A stretch of 64,000 bases of DNA from Desulfovibrio sp. (GTDB taxonomy: Bacteria; Desulfobacterota; Desulfovibrionia; Desulfovibrionales; Desulfovibrionaceae): the NCBI GenBank assembly GCA_016208105.1, contig JACQYS010000008.1, positions 186,001 through 250,000 of the forward strand, read 5' to 3'. Under the pieces are notes generated by a model that did not search any database, was not told the DNA's origin, and saw only the letters and a list, made by a program, of their open reading frames with translations. The position numbers and the translations under genes were made by a program. Position 1 is the stretch's first letter. Each line of letters opens with the position of its first letter. Shown in pieces: positions 1-8,407 of this stretch.

Positions 1-544
1 CGAGGCCGCCCTGCCCCGCATGATGGCCAAGATGGAGAACGCGGGCGCCAACCAGTCCGTGGTGGGCCTCACGCTCCCCATGGGCTACTCCTTCAACCTG
101 GACGGGACCTGCATCTACCTGACCATGGCCGCCATCTTCCTGGCCCAGGCCACAAAAACTCCGCTGACCATGGGCGATCAGCTCTACATTCTGTTCATCC
201 TGCTGCTCACGTCCAAGGGCGCGGCAGCGGTCACGGGCGGAGGCTTCATTACCCTGGCGGCAACTCTCCAGTCTCTGAGCGGCCCCAGCGCCATTCCCGT
301 GGCCTCGCTCACACTGCTTCTGGGCGTTGACCGCTTCATGAGCGAAGCCCGCGCCATCACCAACCTGATCGGCAACGGTGTGGCCACCCTGGTGGTCGCC
401 AAGTGGGAGGGCGCGTTGGACGAGAAGAAGCTCCAGTGCGTGCTTGCGGGTGACGTCACCGGCGACTTCGCCGACGATCCCGAGGAGATGCTCGCGGAGG
501 GCAGATCCGTGACCAACGGGACCTGCCCCACCGACAAGGCATAG
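1..544 (+). CDS. dctA: C4-dicarboxylate:cation symporter, C-terminal part
   Basis: This is the C-terminal 180 or so residues of a dicarboxylate/amino acid:cation symporter (DAACS family) in the inner membrane; the start lies left of the window, and the reading frame is open from base 2. The segment reads [15 protein letters not shown] and then has the hallmark GYSFNLDGT substrate/cation-binding stretch, the re-entrant region [11 protein letters not shown] and the last-helix [17 protein letters not shown] motif, all characteristic of DctA/GltP. It lies just upstream of fumarate reductase and fumarase genes, which favours fumarate, malate or succinate as substrate. The specific substrate is inferred from context. 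Confidence 0.88.
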   Translation, partial: EAALPRMMAKMENAGANQSVVGLTLPMGYSFNLDGTCIYLTMAAIFLAQATKTPLTMGDQLYILFILLLTSKGAAAVTGGGFITLAATLQSLSGPSAIPVASLTLLLGVDRFMSEARAITNLIGNGVATLVVAKWEGALDEKKLQCVLAGDVTGDFADDPEEMLAEGRSVTNGTCPTDKA

Positions 545-555
545 AAACAAACCTT

Positions 556-602
556 GAGGGGCCTGGGGGGATGTCCGGTCACGGCGATCCTTCCAGGCCT
601 CT
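556..602 (+). terminator. Hairpin between dctA and frdC
   Basis: GAGG-(GG)-CCTGG at 556-566 pairs with CCAGGCCTC at 593-601, a 9-bp stem with a two-base bulge and a loop of about 26 bases. There is no U-run after it, so it could be an attenuator or simple intercistronic structure rather than a true terminator. Confidence 0.3.
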
Positions 603-632
603 GCAAAGCCTCAGAAAGACCGGAGGAATTAC

Positions 633-1292
633 ATGTCGATACCGTCCATCGCGACCCACCAACCCGTGTCCAGCTGCAAGTGCGCGGCCTATCTGGACTG
701 GCTCCAGATGCTTTCCGGCGCGTGTCTGGTCATGTTCATGTGGGCGCACCTGTTCCTGGTGTCCAGCGTCATCCTCGGCCCCGGGGTCATGAACGCCATC
801 GGCCACTTCTTTGAGTCCACCGGCATGGCCCAGGTGGGCGGCCCGGTGATCTTCGCGACGTTTTTGGCGCACTTCGTGCTCGCCGCCCGCAAGATCCCCT
901 TCACCTCCAAGGAGCAGGGGCTCATGCTGGCCAACGCCAAACGCATGCGCCACGGCGACACCTGGCTCTGGGTCGTCCAGGCCGTAACGGCCATGGTCAT
1001 CCTGATCATGGGCTCCATCCACATGTGGGTGGTGCTGACCGACCTGCCCATCACCGCAGCCAAATCCGCGGCCCGCGTCCAGGGCGGCTGGTGGATGCTC
1101 TTCTACCTGGTGCTTCTGCCCATGGTGGAACTGCACGTTGGAATCGGCTTCTACCGCATCATGATCAAGTGGGGCGTCATCGATTCCAAGGGCCGTTTCG
1201 GCTTCAAGAAGAAAGAAAACATGCTCACGGCCATCATGATAGGCATCGGCGTGGTCACCCTGCTGCGCTTCTGGTTCCTGGCCATCAAATAA
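633..1292 (+). CDS. frdC: Fumarate reductase cytochrome b subunit (dihaem)
   Basis: The membrane anchor of quinol:fumarate reductase binds two haem b groups and exchanges electrons with menaquinone. The 219-residue protein has about five membrane spans. Histidines 39, 80, 130 and 168 lie within spans and fit the four haem ligands of the Wolinella-type FrdC. Glu166, two residues before His168, matches the position of the proton-pathway glutamate known in that enzyme. A good ribosome site (GGAGG) precedes the ATG. It is the first gene of frdCAB, the order typical of epsilon- and deltaproteobacterial dihaem enzymes. The complex could work as fumarate reductase or succinate dehydrogenase; sequence alone does not decide. 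Confidence 0.92.
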   Translation: MSIPSIATHQPVSSCKCAAYLDWLQMLSGACLVMFMWAHLFLVSSVILGPGVMNAIGHFFESTGMAQVGGPVIFATFLAHFVLAARKIPFTSKEQGLMLANAKRMRHGDTWLWVVQAVTAMVILIMGSIHMWVVLTDLPITAAKSAARVQGGWWMLFYLVLLPMVELHVGIGFYRIMIKWGVIDSKGRFGFKKKENMLTAIMIGIGVVTLLRFWFLAIK

Positions 1293-1302
1293 GGATAACG
1301 CC

Positions 1303-3162
1303 ATGCAAATCTTCCAAACCGACCTTTTGTGTATCGGAGCCGGCCTGGCTGGCGAACGCGTGGCCATCGAGGCCGCTGACAACGGCTTTTCCGTCATCTG
1401 CCTCTCCCTGGTCCCGGCCAGACGCTCCCACTCCTCCGCTGCGCAGGGAGGCATGCAGGCGGCCCTGGGCAACTCGGCCATGGGCGAGGGCGACTCCCCG
1501 GACGTGCACTTCGCGGACACCGTGAAGGGCTCCGACTGGGGCGCGGACCAGGAATGCGCACGCATCTTCGCGGACACCGCCCCCATCGCAATGCGCCAGA
1601 TGGCCTTCTGGGGCGTGCCCTGGAACCGCGTGGTGCCCGGCGAGCAGACCTACTACAAGGGCGGCAAGCCCTTCACCGCGTACGAGAAGCCCGAGAATGA
1701 AGGCCTTATCCACTCGCGCAGCTTCGGCGGCACCGCCAAATGGCGCACCTGCTACACGTCCGACGGTACCGGCCACGCCGTTCTCTACACCCTGGACAAC
1801 CGCGCCGCCCAGATGGGCGTTGAGGTTCACGACAAGACCGAAGCCATTGCGCTTATCCACGACGGCGAGACCTGCATGGGCGCCATCGTGCGCTGCTTAA
1901 AGACCGGCGAACTGCGGGCCTACCTCTCGCGCGCCACCCTCATTGCAACCGGCGGATTCGGACGCATCTACCGCGAGTCCACCAACGCCGTGATCTGCGA
2001 CGGCGGTGGTCACATCGCCGCCTTGGACACCGGCGTGGTGCCCATCGGCAACCCCGAGGCCATCCAGTTCCACCCCACGGGCATCGTGCCCACGGACATC
2101 CTGGTGACCGAGGGCTGTCGCGGCGACGGCGGCACGCTCTTGGACGTGAACCAGTACCGCTTCATGCCGGACTACGAGCCGGAAAAAGCCGAGCTGGCTT
2201 CGCGCGACGTGGTCAGCCGCCGCATGACCGAGCACATGCGCAAGGGCCTGGGCGTCAAGAGCCCCTACGGCGACCACCTCTGGCTGGACATCCGCCACCT
2301 GGGCGAGAAGCACATCTCCACCAAGCTGCGCGAGGTCCAAGAGATCTGCGAATCGTTCCTGGGCGTAGACCCGGTGCATCAGCTCATCCCGGTGCGCCCC
2401 ACCCAGCACTACTCCATGGCTGGCGTGCGCACCAACAAGGACGGCGCAGCCTACGGCCTTAAGGGTCTGTACTCGGCCGGCGAAGCCGCCTGCTGGGACA
2501 TGCACGGCTTCAACCGCCTGGGCGGCAACTCCCTGGCCGAGACCGTGGTGGCCGGCATGCACGTGGGCGGCAAGGTGGTCGAGTTCCTGAAAGGCACGGA
2601 CACCGTGTTCAAGACCGAGGCCGTACGCGAGGCCCACGCCAAGCAGGAGGCCCGCATCAAGGCCTTGATCGCCGGCACCAACGGCCGCGAGAACGTCTAT
2701 GCCGTGCGAAACGCCATGTTCGACGCCATCATGAGCGGCGCCGGCATCTTCCGCAACGGCAAGGACTTACAGGACAGCGTGGACAAGCTCACTGAAATCC
2801 TGCAGCGCGCCCGCAAGGTCGGGCTTCGGTCCAACGGTCTTGGCGCCAACCAGGAACTGTCCTTAGCGCTTAAGATCGAAGGGATGGTCAAGCTGGCGCA
2901 GTGCGTGTGCTACGGGGCGCTTAAGCGCACCGAATCGCGCGGTGCCCACACCCGCGAGGACTTCCCCGAACGCAACGACCGCGATTGGCTGAACCGCACC
3001 CTGGCCACCTGGGCCAAACCGTCCGATGATCTTCCCACGCTCAATTACGAGCCCGCCACCCACGTCTTCGAGATTCCTCCCGGAGAGCGTGGCTACGGCG
3101 GCGGCAAGATCATCCCCATGGACAACGCGCCCACGGCAAAGCCCAAGGGCAAGAAGGCCTAA
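1303..3162 (+). CDS. frdA: Fumarate reductase/succinate dehydrogenase flavoprotein subunit
   Basis: The catalytic flavoprotein interconverts fumarate and succinate on the cytoplasmic face. The 619-residue length is normal for the family. The N-terminal FAD-binding motif GAGLAGE lies at about residues 11-17. His43, in RSHSSAAQGG, is the expected histidine for covalent FAD attachment. FHPTG and TEGCRGDGG (Arg273) belong to the dicarboxylate site, and RPTQHYSMAG closes it. The C-terminal helical domain follows. It starts 10 bases after frdC and is followed after 18 bases by frdB, so the three are one operon. No key residue appears to be missing. Confidence 0.96.
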   Translation: MQIFQTDLLCIGAGLAGERVAIEAADNGFSVICLSLVPARRSHSSAAQGGMQAALGNSAMGEGDSPDVHFADTVKGSDWGADQECARIFADTAPIAMRQMAFWGVPWNRVVPGEQTYYKGGKPFTAYEKPENEGLIHSRSFGGTAKWRTCYTSDGTGHAVLYTLDNRAAQMGVEVHDKTEAIALIHDGETCMGAIVRCLKTGELRAYLSRATLIATGGFGRIYRESTNAVICDGGGHIAALDTGVVPIGNPEAIQFHPTGIVPTDILVTEGCRGDGGTLLDVNQYRFMPDYEPEKAELASRDVVSRRMTEHMRKGLGVKSPYGDHLWLDIRHLGEKHISTKLREVQEICESFLGVDPVHQLIPVRPTQHYSMAGVRTNKDGAAYGLKGLYSAGEAACWDMHGFNRLGGNSLAETVVAGMHVGGKVVEFLKGTDTVFKTEAVREAHAKQEARIKALIAGTNGRENVYAVRNAMFDAIMSGAGIFRNGKDLQDSVDKLTEILQRARKVGLRSNGLGANQELSLALKIEGMVKLAQCVCYGALKRTESRGAHTREDFPERNDRDWLNRTLATWAKPSDDLPTLNYEPATHVFEIPPGERGYGGGKIIPMDNAPTAKPKGKKA

Positions 3163-3180
3163 GGAAGCGAGGAGAGCAAA

Positions 3181-3942
3181 ATGGCCAGAATGCTGAAATT
3201 CAACATATTCCGTTACAACCCGCAGGATCCGGCGTCGGTCCCGCACATGCAGAGCTTCGCCATCGATGAGACGGAGTCCATGACCCTGTTCATCGTGCTG
3301 AACCGCCTGCGTGAAGAGCAGGATCCGTCGCTGCAGTTCGATTTCTGCTGCCGCGCAGGCATCTGCGGCGCCTGCGCCATGGTGGTCAACGGCCGCCCGG
3401 GCCTAGCCTGCCACACCAAAACCAAGGATCTGCCGGATGAGGTCACCCTCATGCCGCTGCCCATCTTCAAGCTGGTGGGGGATTTGTCCGTGGATACCGG
3501 AACCTGGTTTCGGGCCATGTACAAGAAGATCGAATCCTGGTGCCACACCAAGAAGGTCTTCGACCCCAACGCTCAGGAAGAGCGCATGGACAACGCCGTG
3601 GCCGAAGCCATCTACGAGCTCGACCGCTGCGTGGAGTGCGGATGCTGCGTGGCCGCCTGCGGCACGGCGCTCATGCGCGAGGACTTCCTCGGCGCCACTG
3701 CCCTAAACCGCGTGGCCCGCTTCATCCTGGACCCGCGCGACGAACGTACCGAGAAGGAATACTTCGATATCATCGGCACGGACGAGGGCATCTTCGGCTG
3801 TATGGGTCTTTTGGCCTGCCAGGACGTGTGCCCGAAATACCTGCCCCTGCAGGACGTGTTGGGCAAGCTGCGCAAGAAGATGGCCTTTGCCGCCGTCAAC
3901 AACATCTTGCCCAGCTTCCTGAAGCGCGAGATCAGCTTGTAG
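3181..3942 (+). CDS. frdB: Fumarate reductase iron-sulfur subunit
   Basis: The electron-transfer subunit links FAD in FrdA to haem in FrdC through three clusters, and all three ligand sets can be seen. The [2Fe-2S] ligands lie in CCRAGICGAC and the later GLAC, the [4Fe-4S] ligands in CVECGCCVAAC, and the [3Fe-4S] ligands in CMGLLACQDVCP together with the C-terminal part. The 253-residue length is usual. GAGGAG a few bases upstream supports the ATG at 3181. It is the last gene of frdCAB; the next gene is fumarase after a 205-base structured gap. Confidence 0.95.
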   Translation: MARMLKFNIFRYNPQDPASVPHMQSFAIDETESMTLFIVLNRLREEQDPSLQFDFCCRAGICGACAMVVNGRPGLACHTKTKDLPDEVTLMPLPIFKLVGDLSVDTGTWFRAMYKKIESWCHTKKVFDPNAQEERMDNAVAEAIYELDRCVECGCCVAACGTALMREDFLGATALNRVARFILDPRDERTEKEYFDIIGTDEGIFGCMGLLACQDVCPKYLPLQDVLGKLRKKMAFAAVNNILPSFLKREISL

Positions 3943-4052
3943 TCCGGCTCTGGGGATATCTGCCGCAACGCGACGGATGTCTTCAGGATTTTTGCTGAAG
4001 AGGCAATTCAATCGGCTTCTCCCTGAATGGGGAAGCCAGGAACTCTGGAAGT

Positions 4053-4125
4053 CCAGGGGAGAACACACCACCCCTGGAACCAGGAAGAAATTCCTGGACG
4101 GGGCGCGGGGCAAGCCCCCCGCCCC
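4053..4125 (+). other. Three consecutive RNA hairpins in the frdB-fumarase gap
   Basis: Three stems follow one another directly. CCAGGGG (4053-4059) pairs with CCCCTGG (4071-4077). CCAGGAA (4080-4086) pairs with TTCCTGG (4091-4097) around a GAAA loop. GGGGCGCGGGGC (4100-4111) pairs with 4114-4125, 11 of 12 matched. The last ends about 22 bases before the fumarase ATG. They could be processing/stabilising structures, an attenuator, or a local copy of a dispersed GC-rich repeat. Confidence 0.6.
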
Positions 4126-4147
4126 GGCTTCCAAAAAAGGAGATGCG

Positions 4148-4987
4148 ATGCGTACCATTAAAGCGCAGACGATCATCGACAAGGTGGCCGAGATGTGCAT
4201 CGCGGCCAACCGGGAATTGCCCGAGGACGTCTTGGAGAAGTTCAAGAACTGCCAGGCCGCGGAAGAAAGCCCGGCCGCAAAGGAAACCTTCCGCCAGCTC
4301 CTGGAGAACGCTCAGCTTTCCAAGGACACCGGCCTCCCTCTCTGCCAGGACTGCGGCTTGGCCGTGTTCTTCGTGGAAATGGGCGAGGACGTGAAGGTCG
4401 AGGGCATGGGCATCCGCCAGGCCATCAACGACGGCATGGTCAAAGGGTACAAGGAAGGCTACCTGCGCAAGTCCTCGTGCGACCCTTTCAGCCGCAAGAA
4501 CACCGGCGACAACTCCCCGGCGATCATCCACTTCGACCTGGTCCCCGGCGACAAGCTGAAGATATGGATGATGGCCAAGGGCGGCGGTTCCGAGAACATG
4601 AGCCGCGTGATGATGTTCCCTCCTGCCGCTGGCTGGAAGGGGCTGCGCGAGTTCATCATCAACCGGGTGGCCGAGGCCGGCCCCAACCCGTGCCCGCCGA
4701 TTCTGGTTGGCGTGGGCATCGGCGGCAACTTCGAACTGGCGGCCATCAATTCCAAGAAAGCCCTCCTGCGCGACATCGATGACACGCACAGCGACCCCGA
4801 TGTCGCCAAGCTCGAGGAAGAAATCCTGGCCGCCATCAACAAGCTGAACATCGGGCCCATGGGCCTGGGCGGCAAGACCACCTGCCTTGGCGTAAAGATC
4901 ATGGTCGCACCGTGCCATCTGGCCAGCCTGCCCCTGGCAGTGAACGTTCAGTGCCACTCCGCGCGGCACAAGGAGGTGGTGCTCTAA
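4148..4987 (+). CDS. fumA: Class I fumarate hydratase, alpha subunit
   Basis: This is the larger subunit of the oxygen-sensitive [4Fe-4S] fumarase of the TtdA/FumA N-terminal family, which interconverts fumarate and malate. The ATG at 4148 gives 279 residues and the typical start MRTIKAQTIIDKVAEM; AAGGAG lies 6 bases upstream. An open frame continues further left but runs through the hairpin leader and is not family-like. Cluster-ligand cysteines sit in DTGLPLCQDCG and near the C-terminus in NVQCHSARH; DPFSRKNTGDNSPA is a conserved family stretch. Its stop overlaps the beta-subunit start, indicating translational coupling. It could also act on tartrate, but the frd/dct context favours fumarase. 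Confidence 0.92.
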   Translation: MRTIKAQTIIDKVAEMCIAANRELPEDVLEKFKNCQAAEESPAAKETFRQLLENAQLSKDTGLPLCQDCGLAVFFVEMGEDVKVEGMGIRQAINDGMVKGYKEGYLRKSSCDPFSRKNTGDNSPAIIHFDLVPGDKLKIWMMAKGGGSENMSRVMMFPPAAGWKGLREFIINRVAEAGPNPCPPILVGVGIGGNFELAAINSKKALLRDIDDTHSDPDVAKLEEEILAAINKLNIGPMGLGGKTTCLGVKIMVAPCHLASLPLAVNVQCHSARHKEVVL

Positions 4988-5544
4988 TGGCCGAATATCA
5001 ACTCAACACCCCGCTCACCGATGCGGACATCGAGAAGCTGAAGTCCGGCGACGTGGTGTACATCACCGGGACCATCTACACCGGGCGCGACGCCGCACAC
5101 AAACGCCTGACCGACTCCCTGGACAAGGGAGAAGCACTGCCCTTCGACCTCAAAGGGGCGCTCATCTACTACGTGGGCCCGAGCCCGGCCCCTCCGGGAC
5201 GCCCCATCGGCTCGGCCGGCCCCACCACCTCCTACCGCATGGACACCTACGCCCCCCGGCTGCACAGCCTGGGGCTCAAGGGAACCATCGGCAAGGGCAA
5301 ACGCAGCCAGGAAGTGAAAGACGCCATGGCCAAGCACAAGGCCGCCTACTTCGGAGCCACCGGCGGCGCTGGCGCCCTTTTGTCCCTGGCCATCAAGGCC
5401 GCCAAGGTCATCGCATACGAAGACCTCGGCCCCGAGGCCATCCGTGAACTGACAGTGGAAAAATTCCCACTGCTGGTAATTAACGATTGCTACGGCGGGG
5501 AGCTCTACACCAAGCCGAACCTGGAGGCTGCCCTGGCGGGCTAG
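4987..5544 (+). CDS. fumB: Class I fumarate hydratase, beta subunit
   Basis: The smaller subunit of two-component class I fumarase (TtdB/FumA C-terminal family) has 185 residues. The start is the ATG in TAATG, where the alpha-subunit stop overlaps it by one base. Conserved stretches include GRPIGSAGPTTSYRMD, which contributes to substrate binding, GATGGAGALL, and the C-terminal DCYGGELY. Together with the preceding gene it would form the active heterotetramer, providing malate/fumarate interconversion next to fumarate reductase. It ends the C4-dicarboxylate block; a strong hairpin follows 16 bases later. Confidence 0.92.
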   Translation: MAEYQLNTPLTDADIEKLKSGDVVYITGTIYTGRDAAHKRLTDSLDKGEALPFDLKGALIYYVGPSPAPPGRPIGSAGPTTSYRMDTYAPRLHSLGLKGTIGKGKRSQEVKDAMAKHKAAYFGATGGAGALLSLAIKAAKVIAYEDLGPEAIRELTVEKFPLLVINDCYGGELYTKPNLEAALAG

Positions 5545-5924
5545 CCGATTGATTGGGGACCGGTCCGCCTTCGCCAACCCGGCGGACCGGCCTTCCCGCA
5601 AGCGGGCGAGGTTTCGTCCCTTTGCGGGGATGCTCGAACCCTCCTCCGAGGCTGGCTGGCAGGCACAAATCGCCTATGAGGATTGGCTGACTGGGTTTTT
5701 AGCATTCCACGGCGTGCGTGGGGGAAGCGTTTGGGAGGACGCCCCCCCTCGCCGCCAAAGTGGACGGGTGGTTCCCAACTGGAGTATCACCCCCGAGCGT
5801 TCCGGAGCTCTACCGGCCCGTCTCGGGGGAGTCGACGGAACCGCACGGACCCCACCGGCAAGTCCTACCATTTCAGGAGGAATTGTCAAAGCCCTGATGA
5901 AGAGACCGCCCAAGGAGTTAGGAG
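5545..5924. other. Intergenic region, fumarase to nfnA
   Basis: The 380 bases contain the hairpin at 5560-5590 and, at the right end, ribosome-site-like sequences (AGGAGG at 5874-5879, GGAG at 5913-5916). I found no credible small gene, no GG-N10-GC sigma-54 promoter and no clear sigma-70 promoter. A run of Pro/Ser/Arg-rich open frame crosses the region but resembles no protein. Confidence 0.5.
5560..5590 (+). terminator. Hairpin after fumarase
   Basis: CCGGTCCGCC (5560-5569) and GGCGGACCGG (5581-5590) form a perfect 10-bp stem with an 11-base loop, 16 bases after the stop. Only CCTTCC follows, not a proper U-run; GC-rich stems with poor U-tracts recur at gene ends in this window. Confidence 0.5.
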
Positions 5925-6779
5925 ATGCCAAGTAGGATACTCAAGAAGAGAAGCCTCATACCGGGGCAGACAAGCGAGCTGGTTTTGGACGCCCCGCACA
6001 TAGCGGCCAAGGCCAAGCCCGGAAATTTCGTCATCCTGCGTGTCTGCGAGAATGGAGAACGCATCCCCCTCACCATCGCCGACACTGACAAGAAAGCCGG
6101 TACCATCACCATCGTCTACCTGGTGCTGGGCAAGACAACCGCCCATCTTGAAACCCTCAAGGAAGGCGAGGAGATCCTCGACCTCTGCGGCCCCCTCGGC
6201 AAGGACACCGACATCCATAAGCTCAGCGGCCCGGTCATCTGCGTTGGCGGCGGAACGGGCATCGCGGCCATGCACCACATCGCCAAGGGCCATCACATGG
6301 TGGGAAACCACGTGGTTGCCATCATCGGCGCCCGCAACAAGGACCTGCTCCTGTTCGAAAATGAGCTCAAGCGCTTCTGCCCTGAAGTGCTCGTCTCCAC
6401 GGACGACGGTTCCTACGGACACAAAGGCCTGGTGACCGAGCTTCTGGAACAGCGCCTCAAGGCGGACCCGACCGTGGGCGAAGTGGTTGCTGTGGGCCCG
6501 GTGCCCATGATGGCCGCCGTGGCGCGCACCACCAAGCCGTTTGGCGTCAAGACCACGGTGAGCTTAAACTCCATCATGGTTGACGGCATCGGCATGTGCG
6601 GCGCCTGTCGCGTCTCGGTAGGCGGCAAGACACAGTTCGCCTGTGTGGACGGCCCCGAGTTCGACGGCCAGCTCGTCGACTTCAAGGAGCTTTCCAGCCG
6701 TTTGTCCGCCTTCAAGGTCATGGAACAGATTTCCTACGAGGAGTTCAAGAAAAGCCATGTCTGCAAATGCTCCAGCTGA
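5925..6779 (+). CDS. nfnA: NADH-dependent reduced ferredoxin:NADP+ oxidoreductase subunit A
   Basis: The 284-residue protein of the ferredoxin-NADP reductase/dihydroorotate dehydrogenase electron-transfer family is the small subunit of electron-bifurcating NfnAB. It has an N-terminal FAD-binding barrel (RIPLTIADTD), a nucleotide-binding half starting at VGGGTGIAAM, and a C-terminal [2Fe-2S] site in MCGACRVSVGG followed by FACVDGPEFDG. The gene overlaps nfnB by 23 bases, so the two are translationally coupled. NfnAB balances NADH, NADPH and ferredoxin; in sulfate reducers it is common during growth on C4 acids. SudB is the older name for the same family. Confidence 0.9.
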   Translation: MPSRILKKRSLIPGQTSELVLDAPHIAAKAKPGNFVILRVCENGERIPLTIADTDKKAGTITIVYLVLGKTTAHLETLKEGEEILDLCGPLGKDTDIHKLSGPVICVGGGTGIAAMHHIAKGHHMVGNHVVAIIGARNKDLLLFENELKRFCPEVLVSTDDGSYGHKGLVTELLEQRLKADPTVGEVVAVGPVPMMAAVARTTKPFGVKTTVSLNSIMVDGIGMCGACRVSVGGKTQFACVDGPEFDGQLVDFKELSSRLSAFKVMEQISYEEFKKSHVCKCSS

Positions 6780-8187
6780 TAAGAAAAAAGGCAAGACCCC
6801 TCGCACCCCCATGCCGGAACAGCCGGCCAAGGTGCGCGTCACGAATTTCAGCGAAGTGGCCCTGGGCTATACACCCGAACTTGCCCTAAAAGAGGCCCAC
6901 CGCTGCATCCAGTGCAAGAAGCCCCTGTGCGTCAAGGGCTGCCCGGTGGAGATCAACATTCCCGGCTTCATCAAGAAGATCGTGGAAGGCGATCTCGACG
7001 CTTCTTATAAGGTACTGCGCGATACGAATTCCCTGCCAGCTGTCTGCGGCCGGGTCTGCCCGCAGGAGACCCAGTGCGAAGGCAACTGCATACTGGGCAA
7101 GAAGGGCGAGCCCGTGGCCATCGGCAGGCTGGAGCGCTTCGTGGCAGACACCTTCATGGCCAAGGATTCCTGCGAACAGCTCACCGGCGCCCAGGCCTGC
7201 GTTATGGAGCGTGAGGACCTCAAGGTGGCCTGCATCGGCGCTGGACCTGCCAGCCTCACCGTGGCCGGGTATCTCTCCGCCTTGGGCATCAAGGTTCACG
7301 TCTACGAAGCCCTGCACGAACTGGGCGGGGTTCTGGTCTACGGCATCCCGGAATTTCGTTTGCCCAAGGCCATCGTGCGCAAGGAGATCGACGCCATGCG
7401 CGCCCAGGGAGTGGAGTTCCACACCAACTGGGTGGGCGGTAAGACAATCACCGTGCAGGACCTCCTGGACCAGGGCTTCAACGCCGTGTTCATCGGCGTT
7501 GGCGCCGGACTCCCCAAGTTCTTGCGCGTTCCTGGCGAAAACCTGATCGGCGTGTTCTCGGCCAACGAATACCTTACCCGCGTGAACCTGGGCCGGGCCT
7601 TCAACTTCCCCAAGACCGACACCCCGGCCTACACGGGCAAGAACGTGGCTGTTTTCGGCGCTGGCAACGTGGCCATGGACGCCGCGCGCACCGCCAAGCG
7701 CCTTGGCGCGGACCGGGTCATGATTGTTTACAGGCGGACCGAAAAGGAAATGCCCGCCAGGCTGGAGGAGCTCCACCACGCCAAGGAGGAGGGCATCGAG
7801 CTCATGTGCCTGAACGCCCCGGTGGAACTGGTTGGCGACGAAAAGGGCTGGCTCAAGTCGCTTACCGTGCAGAAGATGATGCTGGGCGAGCCCGATGAAT
7901 CGGGCCGGTGCAGCCCCATCGCCTGCGACGGGCAGTTCTGCGACATCCCCTGCGACATGGCTGTCATCGCCGTGGGCACAGGGTCTAACCCGCTTATCGG
8001 GCAGACCACCCCGGGGCTTGAACTCAACAAGTGGGGCTACATCGTGGTCAACGAGGAAACCGGCGAGACATCCATACCCGGAGTGTTCGCCGGGGGCGAC
8101 ATCGTAACGGGCGCGGCCACGGTCATCTCGGCCATGGGCGCCGGACGGCGGGCCGCCAAGGAGATCGCCAGAAAGCTTCTCAGCTGA
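6757..8187 (+). CDS. nfnB: NADH-dependent reduced ferredoxin:NADP+ oxidoreductase subunit B
   Basis: The 476-residue large subunit belongs to the glutamate-synthase small-subunit/GltD-like family. The ATG at 6757, inside the end of nfnA, gives an N-terminus beginning MSANAPADKKKGK. N-terminal cysteines CIQCKKPLCVKGCP and VCGRVCPQETQCEGNC bind the two [4Fe-4S] clusters. The FAD fold starts at GAGPASL and the NADP(H) site at FGAGNVAMDAAR. A C-terminal GGDIVTGAATV completes the FAD site. Without nfnA next door it might be called a stand-alone glutamate synthase small chain, but the overlap makes NfnB the better reading. A large inverted repeat ending in TTTT follows. Confidence 0.92.
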   Translation: MSANAPADKKKGKTPRTPMPEQPAKVRVTNFSEVALGYTPELALKEAHRCIQCKKPLCVKGCPVEINIPGFIKKIVEGDLDASYKVLRDTNSLPAVCGRVCPQETQCEGNCILGKKGEPVAIGRLERFVADTFMAKDSCEQLTGAQACVMEREDLKVACIGAGPASLTVAGYLSALGIKVHVYEALHELGGVLVYGIPEFRLPKAIVRKEIDAMRAQGVEFHTNWVGGKTITVQDLLDQGFNAVFIGVGAGLPKFLRVPGENLIGVFSANEYLTRVNLGRAFNFPKTDTPAYTGKNVAVFGAGNVAMDAARTAKRLGADRVMIVYRRTEKEMPARLEELHHAKEEGIELMCLNAPVELVGDEKGWLKSLTVQKMMLGEPDESGRCSPIACDGQFCDIPCDMAVIAVGTGSNPLIGQTTPGLELNKWGYIVVNEETGETSIPGVFAGGDIVTGAATVISAMGAGRRAAKEIARKLLS

Positions 8188-8192
8188 TGCAT

Positions 8193-8327
8193 GCCGGGAC
8201 GGCCTCTCCGCACCGCTTGGCGCGGATGTTTGGCGAGCGGGCGAGAGCGAACGGCGTGTTCGGCGGGTGGTCCGTCGGCACGTCTTCGATCCGCGCCAGG
8301 CGCTTCCGAGGGGCCGTCCCGGCTTTT
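8193..8327 (+). terminator. Long imperfect inverted repeat ending in a U-run, after nfnB
   Basis: About 35 bases starting GCCGGGACGGCC at 8193 reappear as reverse complement at 8289-8323, ending GGCCGTCCCGGC, and are followed by TTTT. The outer 12 bp are perfect; further in, GGCGCGGAT at 8219-8227 also finds its complement. The 60-base interior is GC-rich and could fold itself. Most simply it is an elaborate terminator for nfnAB; a small inverted-repeat element is the alternative. Confidence 0.55.
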
Positions 8328-8328
8328 C

Positions 8329-8348
8329 ACATTAAATATATTTAATGT
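8329..8348. promoter_or_regulatory. Perfect 20-bp palindrome upstream of hdrC
   Basis: The arms ACATTAAATA and TATTTAATGT form an uninterrupted perfect palindrome in an AT-rich island, 44 bases left of the -24 element of the hdr promoter. It looks like the site of a dimeric regulator. Rex is a plausible candidate because the operon handles NADH, but the half-sites do not fit the usual Rex spacing exactly, so the identity of the regulator is open. Confidence 0.6.
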
Positions 8349-8391
8349 TTGACAAATCCAGCCCCCTCCGCCCTTAGCCGATACCAACACC

Positions 8392-8407
8392 TGGACTGAC
8401 TCTTGCA
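8392..8407 (+). promoter_or_regulatory. Sigma-54 (-24/-12) promoter for hdrCBA-flxDCBA
   Basis: TGGACTGACTCTTGCA has GG at 8393-8394 and GC at 8405-8406, exactly 10 bases apart, with a consensus TTGCA at -12. Transcription would start near 8418, about 60 bases before the chosen hdrC start. Confidence 0.6.

Noticed and set aside
5549-5935. 128-codon open frame between fumarase and nfnA
   Set aside because: Starts inside a terminator-like hairpin and has low-complexity Pro/Arg/Ser composition.
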